Below, in pieces: positions 13,946 through 25,603 of a stretch of 64,000 nucleotides of DNA. This DNA comes from Leptobrachium leishanense. Lineage: Eukaryota > Chordata > Amphibia > Anura > Megophryidae. The stretch covers positions 62,023,506-62,087,505 of the forward strand of contig CM019063.1 in NCBI GenBank assembly GCA_009667805.1. The letters run 5' to 3'. The translations under genes were made by a program, and so were the position numbers. Below the pieces are notes generated by a model. It saw only the letters and a list, made by a program, of their open reading frames with translations, was not told the origin of the DNA and made no database searches. Numbering within the stretch: the stretch's first letter is position 1; each line of letters opens with the position of its first letter.

Positions 13946-15022
13946 TAGGGATGCAATGATACCAATACTAGTACTAGTATCCGTACCGATACCGTGCATT
14001 TATATAAGTACTTGCGTTCGTGCAAATGTCTGTGATACTAATATGAACACTGGAAACTAGCACTGGGCTAGCTTGCTGGGCGATATCTGAGGGGCAGGGG
14101 TGGCTAGCAGAATGCACTAACAGCATTCTGCCATGCTCCTCCGGCTGGCCTCATTCCAGCCAGCAGCCCCCAACAAAGATTGTAAAGATGCTCCAGCTGC
14201 TCTCTTGCGAGGTCTTGCAGAGTTCACGAGATCTTGCAGACTCTGCCAGCTCTCAGTAGGGTGCAGCCATAGCAGAGCAACCTTGCCGTCGGCTGCTCTC
14301 TGGAATGTGGCCAGCTGGAGGGGACTGGCAGAATGCTGTTAGTGCATTCTGCCAGCTGCTCTGGTGTTTGTGTCTGAGGTCTGGAATGCATATATATTTA
14401 TAAATATCATATATACTGTAGTATATATGTATACATGTATTTGAAGTCAGGTGTGTCTGGGTATACATGTATCTGAGGTCTGTTGTGTCGGGGTATACCT
14501 GTATCTGAGGTCTGGTGTGTCTGGGTATACATGTATGTGAGGTCTGATATGTCTGGGTATACATGTATCTGAGGTCTGGTGTATCTGGGTATACATGTAT
14601 CTGAGGTCTGGTATGTCTTGGTATACATGCATGTGAGGTCTGATATGTCTGGGTATACATGTATCTGAGCTCTGGTGTGTCTTGGTATACATGTATCTGA
14701 GGTCTGGTGTGTCTGGGTATACATGTATCTGAAGTCTGGTGTGTGTGTGTGTGTGTATATATGTATAATATATATATATATATATACTGTATATCTCTGA
14801 GGTCTGGTGTCTGTGGTCAGGTTGCAGGCTGTGTAGTAAGTGAATAGCGTGTCTGACTATACATTTCAACATTAACATAAATTGGACAGGCTTTCAGCAA
14901 AAATTCTGAATTATTTATTGGATTGAGGTCACATGACATCAGCATTCGGTATCAGTGAGCACCTAACAAAAAAGTATTGGTATTCGTACCCGGTCTTAAA
15001 AAATGGTATCGATGCATCCCTA
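13946..15022. mobile_element. hAT-like element (hAT-3) with internal minisatellite
   Basis: The left end TAGGGATGCAATGATACCAA and the right end GGTATCGATGCATCCCTA form an imperfect terminal inverted repeat. The flanks ATTTATTG (13938-13945) and CTTTATTG (15023-15030) match at 7 of 8 bases, fitting hAT. There is no transposase. The middle holds a 32-bp tandem array. Confidence 0.78.
14430..14750. repeat. 32-bp minisatellite (GGGTATACATGTATCTGAGG type)
   Basis: About ten copies of a 32-base unit containing GTATACATGTATCTGAGGTC and TGGTGTGTCTGG. It ends in a (GT)n/(TA)n run at about 14740-14788 and lies inside hAT-3. Confidence 0.93.
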
Positions 15023-15030
15023 CTTTATTG

Positions 15031-15720
15031 TATAAATATGTGAGGGAGATAGTTTGTTAAAATTGTGTTTGTGTGACTATACGTGCAATACATGGGCAAG
15101 TTATAATTGGGAAAATACATAGAAAATTCTTGCAAACCTAACCACAAACAACCTCTACAGGGGGAAAGGCATTGTAACTTATTTAAGTCCTATAAGCTCT
15201 GGATGAATGTTACCTAAATTTCTATACAAGAAGATGGACACCCCTTATCCGGAATTCTGAAATCTGGAAGCCTCCAAACACAAGTCTTCTGGACATGATT
15301 TTTCTTACCTCCCTGCTGCTTCGGACAAGTCCTAATGCAATCTGATGTTCCTCTGTGGCCTGCAGAACCAATTTTGGATTGTGCTGGGAAAGGAATGTGT
15401 GACTTGCTGCACAGACACAGCGAGAGACGCAATGCCTCTGTTCGGTATGTCCCTGTCAGGTACCTCCTGGATATAATGTCTGATCCCTGCACGCAGATGA
15501 GCTATCCTACACTGCCGGTCCTTTATCTGGCCGGAATATCTACTTATGTCCGAAATACAAACGATTCCAATTCTTTAGAAAGTTACTGTTAGATACATCG
15601 TAAGCAAAGTACTGTATCAGTTCCATGAAATAAAAAATCTGTCAGTGACCAAGTTTTAAGAGCAAAACGGTGGAAGAAGAAAATAATCAACTTCGAGTTA
15701 TAGAGCCCATAGTATCAAGT
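15031..15720. other. Unassigned stretch with possible pogo/Tigger-like traces
   Basis: CTTATCCGGAATTCTGAAATCTGGAA near 15245 and TTTATCTGGCCGGAAT near 15523 resemble ends of pogo-type MITEs in inverted orientation. No gene is supported. Confidence 0.3.
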
Positions 15721-15724
15721 AAAT

Positions 15725-15915
15725 AGACCAGTAGTTCCCAGCCACAGTCCTCAAGTCCCCCTAACAGGCCAGATTTTGCAGATCACTTTGGGGAAATGCA
15801 GACTGAATCCTGCAATCACTGAGCAGCAAATCATATCACCTGTGTTGTGCTTAGGATATATAAAAAACCTGACCTGTTAGGGGTACTTGAGGACCGAGGT
15901 TGGGAAGCACTGAAA
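15725..15915. mobile_element. Small hAT-like MITE, family T (copy 1)
   Basis: About 190 bp with imperfect inverted ends (AGTAGTTCCCAGCC...GTCCTCAAGT and ACTTGAGGACCGAGGTTGGGAAGCACTG). The middle CTAACAGGCCAGATTTT...AATGCAGACTGAATCCTGCAATCACTGAG is nearly identical to copies at 37925 and 38455. Confidence 0.75.
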
Positions 15916-15989
15916 TAGACCATACATTTATACTTTCTAATTGGCATATTTATTTATTTATAGAGGATTTTACCAGGAAGGATACATTG

Positions 15990-16413
15990 AGATTTCTCTC
16001 ATTTTCAAGTATGTCCTGGGTTCAAGAGCATTGGCATTTTTACAGGTGTTACAGAAATACAGAGTAATAAAATGCAAGATAGTAAAAACAAAACACAAAT
16101 ACACAGATTATCACAGAAATAAATATGTAGGAAATAAAGTCATTATGTTACATGTTTACAGGTGCATTCCGTATTGAGGCATGTTAATAGGGAGCTCCTG
16201 ATGGACTTAAGACTGGGGAAAATTTGAATGTGTCTGGGAGGTTATTCCATAATTGCGGTGCTCTGTAGGAAAATGAGGATCGAGCCATTTTCTTTTTGTA
16301 TTGTGGTATTGCAAGTAAGGTGCCGGTCCTGGATCAAAGGTTATAGGATGAGGGAACTACTGAGGGAAGCAGTCTATTCAGGTAGGGTGGCAGCTTCCCA
16401 GAAAACCTCTTAA
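15990..16413 (-). pseudogene. LINE ORF2 C-terminal fragment
   Basis: Directly after the TTAA the minus strand reads KRFSGKLPPYLN and later SFSYRAPQLWNNLPDTF. That is the typical C-terminal tail of L2/CR1-type ORF2 proteins, where YRAPxLWNxLP is well conserved. An in-frame stop is present. Joining it to LYLKF of fragment 2 across the TTAA gives one uninterrupted frame, which confirms the insertion point. Confidence 0.8.
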
Positions 16414-17284
16414 CCTCCCTGGTGGTATTCTCGAGTGTGACTCGGGGTTAAATTTCACTACCGCAAACGGTAACCCCGAGCCACACTCGGGCTAGATGCA
16501 TACTCACCTCCTCCTGGCTCCCTCGCTGTCCCCCGCAGTGTGATTGCGGCGAGTTGCTTCCTGGTAACACTCCCTGCGACTCACACGATGTAGGGGGCGG
16601 GACCAGGCAGCAAATTTAGAAAAAAATTATAATACACTGTATAATCCAATGTGCAATGTTTATGAACGGCCACTAGGTGGCACTACAGGATGCTTTTTGT
16701 TGTATTTTATTGAATATCATTTATTTGCATTATTTTGGATAATTATTTTTGGGATAATAAATTCTTATCTCATGTTTCAAACTTTGTCAGACTCAGTGTA
16801 TTTACAATATTTGTATTTATTTATTTATTTATAAAGGATTTTACCAGTAAGAACTCTTGATTGCACGGATTTCAGTGCGTGATTCCTAATTATTACAGGC
16901 TAACTATGTACAAAAACACGTTTCCTTTAAAAAAAAATTGAGACACATTTAGACATGAAATTTTGAAAAAATTAGACCGCCAGGCAGTGGTGTATTTAGG
17001 TTTTGTGCTGCCCTAGGCCTGACTAAACTCGTGCACCCCCTAATTTATATTTGAGGCACCCCCTCCTGTCAAGGGCACACCTCTTCCTGGTTAGTCCCCA
17101 ACCTTCCTCTTTAAGCTCCACCTTTTCCTCTCTTTATATTAAAAGTGGATACCAAGTGCCTACTTGTATATTTTGTATACCATTTCAAATGTATCTATTG
17201 AGATAAATAAAATTATGAAATGTTTAAATTCAAGCATTTTTACAAAGAACAGCCACGCATGTCAAGTATACTGGAACACAGCCT

Positions 17285-17765
17285 CTCTAATTGGTTGAAC
17301 AATAAAATCCACAGAAACGTGCACTGCATATGAACGTATCACAGAACTGCACAGCAATAAAACTCACAGTAATGTGCAGTGTGTATGAGTGTATCCCAGA
17401 GCTCCAGGGCAATAAAACTCACAGTACTATGCAGTGTGTATCACAGAACCCACAGCAATAAAACTCCCAGCAATGCAATGTTTGGTGTGTGGCAGCGTAT
17501 CAGAATCCACAGCAATAAAAATTCCAGCAATGCAATGTGCAGTGTGTATGAGTGTATCAGAATCCATACAATAAAACTCCCAGTAATGCAATGTGCAGGT
17601 CAGCGTATCAGAATCCACAGCAATAAAACTCCCAGCAATGCAATGTGCGGTGTGTGTCAGCATATCAGAATCCACAGCAATAAAACTCCCAGCAATGCAA
17701 TGTGTGGTGTGTATGAGTGCATCAGAATCCACTGCAATAAAACTCCCAGCAAACCGAGTGTATAT
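17285..17765. repeat. 55-bp tandem repeat, second array
   Basis: About eight copies of the unit already seen at 5870-6500, here with ACAGCAATAAAACTCCCAGC and AATGCAATGTGCGGTGTG variants. It lies inside hAT-4, whose ends differ from those of hAT-2. Confidence 0.92.
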
Positions 17766-18537
17766 GAGCACACAGCAATTATTTATTCTACATTTATCGG
17801 CCTCTGTACGCGTTAGGGCTGTGTGCAGAGTCAGCAGGGACTGTGTACAGACTCAGCAGGAGGTCCCTCCAGGCCATGTTAGGATCACGACTGTGCCTGT
17901 GCGTGGAGCCATCTTGTCAGCTGTGGGGTGCCACTGCCAGAGGGTGCACCGTGGCTTTGATTCCCTTCCCGGTGGGTGTTCAGTCCAGAATAGAGTGACA
18001 GTTCATGTTAACGAAAGGGCGGGCAGCTGCATGCATGCGTGTCACGTGGTTCAGCCAGTCAGGTGGTACTGAGACTCAGTACCACCTGACTGGCCAGACC
18101 GAGTGTGACCTGCACGCAAGCAGCCTCACCAGGAGCCAGGCAGCTCAATGACAAATTTCTATCACTGCAGTGCTGGTTAAGGAAAGTTCCACTTTAAACA
18201 GCAGTAAGCAGACAGGGCTTCATATTCTGCTGATAACCCCCCTTTACCTGCCGTTTACTGTCATCTTCTCTCTCTGGACACAAGTCACATCCCCCTCCCC
18301 TCTCCTAGAGCTGCTGCGGGGCAGGGGAGGAGCTATGGAGGGAGGAGAGGGGGATTTTTATTCTATTCGATTTTATTCCGTATGCAAACGCCATGCTCCG
18401 CTGCTCATTGTTTGAGAACACAGCTCAAAGCTGACACACAGTGACAGTGGCACCTCCTAGTACCGACTAATGACACCCCAATAATCACTGGTACCTGGGG
18501 CGGCCCGCCCTCCGCCACTCCTCTAAGTACACCACTG

Positions 18538-19163
18538 CTCTGGTGATATGCTCACACACAAGTTTGGCGAACTGCCAGCAAGTACGGTGCTGTTTGAAGG
18601 CAGTGCAAATCCCCATAGAGAAGTAATGGTTAATCTATTCAGAGAACACCAAACAGCAGAGAAATGTCAGTGAAATGCCCTGATGTTCGGTGGTTTCAAT
18701 CAGCAGGTTTATTCAGGCGAACCCCATAGGTTTCAATGTTAAAAATATTCCTGTTTTTTATGCAATATCTAATAAACCATTTATTATTTTAATCTGCAGT
18801 AAAAAGTCTTTATTTATTTATTGATTTTTGTTTTTTGTACCTTTTAGTGATTTTTCAGAATTTTGTGTGCTAAATTCCCCCCCTTTTTTTTAATAGCGGT
18901 TCTTCTTTTTCTGTAACAGAACTTTTTATTATCAATCATAGGATCTTATATGTAAATTCCAGACATTTTCGTTCAGTAGTTCTTTTGAAAACAGCAGGCC
19001 ATGGGTTTGCGGTGACAGCATACAGCGGCCTACTCCATGCACTTTAGGGACCCTGCGGTGAATGGTGAATTCACTGCAGGGTGGGGAAATTTTATTCCCC
19101 GAAGTGCAGGGAACTACAGAACACCAAAATGTTGGCGACATTTCGGTGCTCTGTGAGTAACCC
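18538..19163. mobile_element. Palindromic MITE family M (copy M2)
   Basis: Family M landmarks run through the segment: CCCCATAGAGAAGTAATGG, ATTCAGAGAACACC, CCCATAGGTTTCAATGTTAAAAATATTCC, and the end CATTTCGGTGCTCTGTGAGTAACCC. The left end seems eroded. It is nested in hAT-4. Confidence 0.65.
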
Positions 19164-19421
19164 AATTAGTGGTGAGGTTTTTTGTTGCCCCCTGGAAAGT
19201 GAAAGCCTAGGCCTTGCCTACCCAGGACATACCTGAAAATTAGTGACATCTCAATGTTTCCTTCCTGGTAAAATAGTTTTCAAAAGTAAAAAAAAAATAT
19301 ATATATATTTTTTTTTAGGGGTGGGGCCACCCAGTGGGCCGCCGCCCCCTGGAAAGTGCCGCCCTAGGCCTGGGCCTTGTTGGCCTAGGCCAAAATACAC
19401 CAGTGCCGCCAGGGAGGTTAA

Positions 19422-20159
19422 ACTTCAGGTAGAAAAGTTGATGGGTGCGTCTGGATTCCAGCGACGGCCAGTTTAGTTCTTTTAACATGTCACTATGGTG
19501 GGACATGTAGTTACATTGTAGCACAAAGCGGCAGAATGAGTTATACATGTTATACATATGTAGTACATTTATGAAGGTGTGTTTGCGGGGCCGCTGCATA
19601 CACTACATCTCCGTAATCAATAGCCGGCATAAGCATTTGTTGTACAATCTGCTTTCTTACCGCGGGGCTCAGGCAGGATTGGTTTCTGTACAGGGCACCT
19701 AGTTTGGGGTAAAGTTTAGATGAGAGTTTTTCGATGTGGGGCCAAAGGATAGATTTGGGTCTAACCACATACCTAGATATTTGAGAGAAGTGACTGTGGT
19801 CAGCGTGAAATTTGATTTTGTCCCAACACATAGATGGGGATTTTGCAATTTGTGTAGTTTAGGCTTTGTACCAAAGAGCATTGTAACAGTTTTGTCAGTA
19901 TTTAAAAAAAGTTTGTTATCTTCGATCCACTTTTCTACATCTGTGAACTGTTCTTGCAGCACAGCCTCCAGCTACGGGAGATTTGGTTTGCTGGTATAGA
20001 TTACGGTGTCGTCTGCGTACAAGTGTACAGTTGAGGCTTTACAGACGTTGGGCAGATCATTTATGAACATTGTGAATAGCAGGGGGCGAGTATCGAGCCT
20101 TGGGGTACACCACACGTGACTGGGAGGGGGAGGGAGGAGCTGCCAGAAATGGACACATG
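19422..20159 (-). pseudogene. LINE reverse transcriptase, fragment 2 (YADD)
   Basis: Continues fragment 1. It opens with CGVPQGSIL, shifts frame by one base into LLFTMFINDLP, and then has LYADDTVIY, the catalytic motif C, with YADD encoded at 20019-20008. Thumb-like sequence follows (WIEDNKLFLNTDKT, LGMWLDPNLSF). The end of the fragment reads THQLFYLKF and is cut at the TTAA used by the 16414-19417 insertion. Frameshifts show it is inactive. Confidence 0.88.
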
Positions 20160-20228
20160 CAGGGGTCAAGTCCTGGGAAAAAAAGTGAGGGAACTCACCC
20201 ACGAATTCCACAACCCCCATTACCTGAA

Positions 20229-20281
<53 letters not shown>

Positions 20282-20460
20282 CGAGTATAGCAGTGCGTGC
20301 CGGTGATACCATTTTTATTGGGTTAACTTTACATTTAAAAGACAAGCTTTCAAGAGTGTAAACTGGAAACTATACTGATCAGTGAAAGGTATCACTACGT
20401 ACAGGTATACTCGTGATTGTGGCAACTGGACTAACGCATTATATATATATATATCTCCAG

Positions 20461-21436
20461 GCACAGACCCCCAGAATAATATACACAGTGCTGAACCCCC
20501 AGAATAATATACACAGCGCTGAACCCCCAGAATAATATACACAGCGCTGAACCCCCAGAATAATATACACAGCGCTGAGCCCCCAGAATAATATACACAG
20601 CACTGAGCCCCCAGAATAATATACACAGCACTGAGCCCCCAGAATAATATACACAACATTGTGCCCCCAGAATATACACAACATTGTGCCCCCAGAATAA
20701 TATACACAGCACTGAGCCCCCAGAATAATATACACAGCACTGAGCCCCAGAATAATATACACAACATTGTGCCCCCAGAATAACATACACAGCACTGAGC
20801 CCCCAGAATAATATACACAGCACTGAGCCCCCAGAATAACATACACAACACTGAGCCCCCAGAATAATATACACAGCGCTGAGCCCCCAGAATAACATAC
20901 ACAGCACTGAGCCCCCAGAATAATATACACAGCACTGAGCCCCCAGAATAATATACACAACATTGTGCCCCCAGAATAACATACACAGCACTGAGCCCCC
21001 AGAATAACATACACAGCACTGAGCCCCCAGAATAATATACACAGCACTGAGCCCCCAGAATAACATACACAGCACTGAGCCCCCAGAATAATATACACAG
21101 CACTGAGCCCCCAGAATAATATGCACAGCACTGAACCCCCAGAATAATATACACAGCACTGAGCCCCCAGAATAATATACACAACATTGTGCCCCCAGAA
21201 TAACATACACAGCACTGAGCCCCCAGAATAACATACACAACACTGAACCCCAAGAATAATATACACAGCACTGAGCCCCCAGAATAATATACACAGCACT
21301 GAGCCCCCAGAATAATATACACAGCACTGAGCCCCCAGAATAATATACACAGCACTGAGCCTCCAGGATAATATACACAGCACTGAGCCTCAAGAATAAC
21401 ATACACAGCACTGAACCCCAAGAATAATATATACAG
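20461..21436. repeat. 28-bp minisatellite (CCCCCAGAATAATATACACA type)
   Basis: About 35 copies of a 28-base unit made of CCCCCAGAATAATATACACA followed by GCACTGAG, with AACATACAC and ACATTGTG variants. The unit contains no frequent stop in three minus-strand frames, which produces long meaningless open frames of more than 300 codons. Confidence 0.97.
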
Positions 21437-21469
21437 CATTGGTTATATGGATATATTTTCCCCAGTTCA

Positions 21470-22372
21470 CATGGATATAATTGCCCCAGCTCATATGGAT
21501 AATGCCCCCCCAGCTCTCATGGATAATGCCCCCAGGTCTCATGGATAATGCCCCAGCTCTCATGGATAATGCCCCAGCTCTCATGGATAATGCCCCAGCT
21601 CTCATGGATAATGCCCCAGCTCTCATGGATATTGCCCCAGCTCTCATGGATAATGCCCCAGCTCTCATGGATATTGCCCCAGCTCTCATGGATATTGCCC
21701 CAGCTCTCATGGATAATGCCCCAGCTCTCATGGATAATGCCCCAGCTCTCATGGATATTGCCCCAGCTCTCATGGATATTGCCCCAGCTCTCAAGGATAA
21801 TGCCCCAGCTCTCATGGATATTGCCCCCAGGTCTCATGGATAATGCCCCAGCTCTCATGGATAATGCCCCAGCTCTCATGGATAATGCCCCAGCTCTCAT
21901 GGATATTGCCCCCAGGTCTCATGGATATTGCCCCCCTGGTCTCATGGATATGCCCCCCTGGTCTCATGGATACTGCCCCCCTGGTCTCATGGATACTGCC
22001 CCCCTGGTCTCATGGATATTGCCCCCCTGGTCTCATGGATACTGCCCCCCTGGTCTCATGGATACTGCCCCCCTGGTCTCATGGATACTGCCCCCCTGGT
22101 CTCATGGATATTGCCCCCCTGGTCTCATGGATACTGCCCCCCTGGTCTCATGGATACTGCCCCCCTGGTCTCATGGATATTGCCCCCCTGGTCTCATGGA
22201 TATTGCCCCCCTGGTCTCATGGATAATGCCCCCCTGGTCTCATGGATAATGCCCCCCTGGTCTCATGGATATTGCCCCCCTGGTCTCATGGATAATGCCC
22301 CCCTGGTCTCATGGATAATGCCCCCCTGGTCTCATGGATACTGCCCCCCTGGTCTCATGGATACTGCCCCCA
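21470..22372. repeat. Minisatellite A: 21- then 23-bp CATGGATA units
   Basis: The left half repeats a 21-base unit (CCCCAGCTCTCATGGATAA + TG or TTG). The right half repeats a 23-base unit (CCCCCCTGGTCTCATGGATA + CTG). The core CATGGATATTGCCCCAG is shared with the arrays at 42785-47625 (opposite strand) and 60345-62693. Confidence 0.97.
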
Positions 22373-22669
22373 GCCCAGCTCACCTTTGCTGCTCCACATT
22401 GCCAGCGGCCGCGTGCTCCCTGCTTCAGTGGCCGCTGACAGGAAGTGCAGCCGCTCGCCTGGGAACTATGAAACAGCCAGGCGAGCGGCTCCACCTCCTG
22501 TCACCGGCCCTTGTAACAGGAAGCACGCCGGCCGCCGGCAATGTGCGGCGGCGGCGTTCGGGCTCGGGCCACAGCGGGAACGCTGCGTTCCCGCAGCGTT
22601 CCCGCTGTGGGAAAAGTGCGGGAACGCCGTTCCTACGCGTTCCCGCTCGACTCGAGCCCTGGACACATG

Positions 22670-22910
22670 TTGTTATCGGTTGGATACATTTGATTGAAAC
22701 CAAGTTAGTGTGTGATCGCTAATACCAGAGTTTTTAAGTTCTTATAATAGGATGCCATGGTCTACCGTGTCAAAGGTCTTGGCAAAATCAAGGAAGATGG
22801 CTCCAGTTAGGCTTCCTTGTTCCATGCCAGCTTGGATATCTTTGCAAACTTTTAGAAGGGCGGTTGTATAAGACAACCATCGACAGACAACCTCTACCAA
22901 TCGCGCAGAA
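22670..22910 (-). pseudogene. LINE reverse transcriptase, fragment 1 (catalytic motif A)
   Basis: This encodes part of the reverse transcriptase that would copy LINE RNA at a nicked target. The translation includes TTALLKVCKDIQAGMEQG and then FLDFAKTFDTVDHGILL, the conserved motif A with its catalytic Asp. The frame runs on as WFQSNVSNR with an in-frame stop, and is cut at 22662 by the hAT insertion. The sequence upstream of about 22910 no longer reads as reverse transcriptase, so the element is 5' truncated or rearranged. Confidence 0.85.
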
Positions 22911-23069
22911 TCTTTATTAAATTTTTTAAATAATTTTTTAAAATACAGCAAATATATCTAATCCTGGATTTGCATCTAACATGCAAAGTACCATTTGCAC
23001 AAGAAAAAAATATATATCCTGGCGCCATAAACCAATTTGGGCTCTTTGGCATTATCCTCCTTATCCAGT

Positions 23070-23886
23070 ATATTGTTCCTCGTTACCTTTCCTGGCCATT
23101 CGGCTATTCAGAGGGCAGGCAGTTCGCCAAATGTTGGCGAATTGCCTGCACATACGGTACCTGTTCGAGGGCAGTGAAATCCCCATAGAGAAGCAATGCT
23201 TCGGCTATTCAGAGAACACAAACCAGCAGTGAAAAGTTGCCAAATTGCCCTGCTGTTCGGTGGCTTCATTCGACAGGTTTATTCAGGCGAATCCCATAGG
23301 CTTCAAAGTTAAAAATATTCCCATTTTAATTCAATATCTTATAAACCGTTGATTATAATATTCTGCAGTAAAGAGTCTCTTTATTTATAGATTTTTTAGG
23401 ATCTTTTTTTCATTTTTTTTTTAAAATCGGTTTTCTTTTTTCTGTAACAGCCCTTTTTATTATCATTCATTGGATCTTATATGTAAATTCCAGACATTTT
23501 CGCTCAGTAGTTTCTTTGCAAACAGTGTTTCACTTTTCAAACATTCAAGAGTACTGTTTTGTTTTTTTTTCACTCCATTCGTCTGCGGTGCCGGCTTTTT
23601 CCGGCGGCTGCTCTGCGCTGTGATCGGCGGCTGCTCGGGTTTCTCCGGCGTGTTTTCTTTAGGGTTAATCCAGGTGTTTTTGCGGGTTTCGGTGTGCGTT
23701 CGCCGTGTTTTGCGGTGAGTGTGCGTCGGGTTTGCAGCGGCTTTTCCCTGCACTACGACGGCCCTGTGGTGCTTGCTGAATACACCTCAGGGTCGCCGAA
23801 ATGGGATCGCCGAATCGCACCGAATTGAAGAGAACGAAAAGTCACCGAACGTCCGGCGACTTTTCGATTCTCTTTGAATAACCCTG
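23070..23886. mobile_element. Palindromic MITE family M (copy M3), left end eroded
   Basis: Begins within GGCCATTCGGCTATTCAGAG and ends with CTCTTTGAATAACCCTG. The right half (TTCCGGCGGCTGCTCTGCG, CACCGAATTGAAGAGAACG) is nearly the same as in M4, so the two belong to one subfamily. Confidence 0.8.
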
Positions 23887-24373
23887 ATATTTTTCTCCAT
23901 CCATTGCGATCCCATATCTTGATTAACTTATGATAATATCACTATCTTTCTTCACATCATTTTTACACCAGTAGTAGCTTTCAACAATAATTTCTAGATC
24001 TACAAGTTTGTAGTCAGGAATTCACACACGGTTATAAATGAAGTGATTGAGCAATGAGATAGAGATTAACTCTCTTTTTAATTATTTCTACTGGAAAAAC
24101 ATAGTACTATATTACTTTCTCAGTAGCCTCATGGCACAACGCTTGAGCAGATAATGATACATGCGTATGCATAGGTAGGCTCCTAGCGGCAGCGAGAAGG
24201 GTTGATCTTAATTCATTAGAAATGTCTGGAAGATAAAGGAGAGATAAAACTCAAAAAGTACAGGACCTCTCATTTTGAAGATACTTGAACGATCAACCAG
24301 TGAAGATGGATCATTCTACAGAATGCTAGTTTCCGTTGTAAGAGCTATGAGGGTTCTGCAGAAAAAAATAAAT

Positions 24374-25306
24374 CAGGGTTATTCAAAGAGATCCGAATTG
24401 CTGGCGAAAGGTAACCGAACGCTGAAATTCAGCGTACGGTTACCTTTCCTGGCCATTCGGCTATTCAGAGAGCAGGCAGTTCACCAAACGTTGGCGAATT
24501 GCCTGCACACACGGTGCCTGTTCGGTGCCTGTTCGGTGCCTGTTCGAGGGCAGTGAAATCCCCATAGAGAAGCAATGCTGCGTCTATTCAGAGAACACAA
24601 ACCAGCAGTGAAAAGTTGCCGAAATGCCCTGTCATTCGGTTGCTTCATTCGACAGGTTTATTCAGGCGAATCCCATAGGCTTCAATGTTAAAAATATTCC
24701 CATTTTAATTCAATATCTAATAAACTGTTTATTATAATATTCTGCAGTAAAAAGTCTCTTTATTTTTCGATTTTTTTAGAATCTTTTAAGCATTTTTTGG
24801 TATTTTTTTGCAAATTTTTTCTGATTTTTTTTTAAAAATTTTTTAAAATGTTTTTTCTTTTTTCTGAAACAGCCCTTTTTATTATCATTCATTGGATCAT
24901 ATATGTAAATTCCAGACATTTTCGTTCAGTAGTTTCTTTGCAAACAGCGTTTCACTTTTCAAACATTCATGCGTACTGTTTTTTTTTTTTCACTCCATTC
25001 GTCTGCGGTGTCGGGTTTTTCCGGCAGCTGCTCTGCGCTGTGATCGGCGGCTGCTCGGGTTTCTCCGGCGTGTTCGGCGGGGTTAATCCAGATGTTTTTG
25101 CGTCTTTCGGTGAGCGTTCGCCTGGGTTTTGCGGTGAGTGTTCAGCAGGTTTGCGGCGGCTTTTCCCTGCACTACGACGGCCCTGCGGTGCTTGCTGAAT
25201 ACACCGCAGGGTCTGCCGAAATGGGTTCGCCGAATCGCACCGAATTGAAGAGAACGAAAAGTCACCGAACGTGCGGTGACTTTTAGATTCTCTTTGAATA
25301 ACCCTG
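24374..25306. mobile_element. Palindromic MITE family M (copy M4), complete
   Basis: Starts CAGGGTTATTCAAAGAG and ends CTCTTTGAATAACCCTG, a perfect 17-bp terminal inverted repeat. Its uninterrupted left part (GGCGAATTGCCTGCACACACGG followed by TGCCTGTTCGG repeats) serves as the empty-site reference for the hAT inserted in copy M7. The superfamily is not settled: copies M5 and M6 are flanked by TTAA or near-TTAA, but this one is not. Confidence 0.88.
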
Positions 25307-25603
25307 TATATCGTTTAGCCCTAAATTGTGTTAAACAGAACTGGATATTAAAGCATCACCTTGTTATTAACAGAAAATTATGGGAATGATTAGTAAGAAA
25401 CCAAAACTAGGGTTTCTGCAATATTAGCCGTTGCACGGGTTTTAAGTAAATTTTTCATATTTCTGCAAATTAGGCATAAGGTGGGCACGAAACCACTCAG
25501 TCTATGGGATGAAACAAGGCTGTATGAAGATGCAGAGAAACGAAAACGGTTGTAGAATTCCAGCGAACATGCCCGAAGAACGTCACACACTGCTTCTCAA
25601 GCA

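Larger units (their letters stand above)
16985..19405. mobile_element. hAT-like element (hAT-4) with internal 55-bp array
   Basis: The left end is CAGTGGTGTATTTAGG and the right end is CCAAAATACACCAGTG. A perfect 8-bp duplication CCGCCAGG lies at 16977-16984 and 19406-19413. A second right-end-like sequence, TCTAAGTACACCACTG at 18522-18537, suggests either an internal duplication or a nested relative. The interior also contains a LINE 3' tail fragment-free 55-bp array and MITE M2. No transposase is seen. Confidence 0.82.
16410..19421. mobile_element. piggyBac-like element, TTAA ends, split by a hAT
   Basis: TTAA at 16410-16413 is followed by CCTCCCTGGTGG. CCGCCAGGGAGG precedes TTAA at 19418-19421. 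These are inverted ends with TTAA target duplication, diagnostic of piggyBac. The element sits inside the LINE reading frame. Its own right end is split by hAT-4, whose 8-bp duplication CCGCCAGG is part of this inverted repeat. No transposase is present. Confidence 0.88.
20160..22661. mobile_element. hAT-like element (hAT-5) carrying two minisatellites
   Basis: The left end CAGGGGTCAAGTCCTGGGA and the right end TCGACTCGAGCCCTG form an imperfect inverted repeat. A perfect 8-bp duplication GACACATG lies at 20152-20159 and 22662-22669. Removing the element and one duplication rejoins the LINE frame between GTGTCC and GGTGTACCCCAAGG, encoding CGVPQGS. The interior is a (TA)n run, a 28-bp array, a 21/23-bp array and a GC-rich end with palindromes (GGGAACGCTGCGTTCCC). 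No transposase is present. Confidence 0.93.
15946..22910 (-). mobile_element. L2/CR1-like LINE, 5'-truncated and split three ways
   Basis: The minus-strand non-LTR retrotransposon survives as three pieces, about 22910-22670, 20159-19422 and 16413-15946. The pieces join in order with continuous protein sense once two later insertions (16414-19417 and 20160-22661, plus one copy of each target duplication) are removed. The 3' end at about 15946 is a (TAAA)n tail following TCCTTCCTGGTAAAATCC-type sequence. The same 3' tail occurs at about 16810-16850 and 31165-31262, so the family has several copies here. Confidence 0.88.

Noticed and set aside
20315..21439. Minus-strand frames of 314-374 codons rich in CVYYSGGS
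   Set aside because: Three frames are open over the same 28-bp tandem repeat, so this is not coding.
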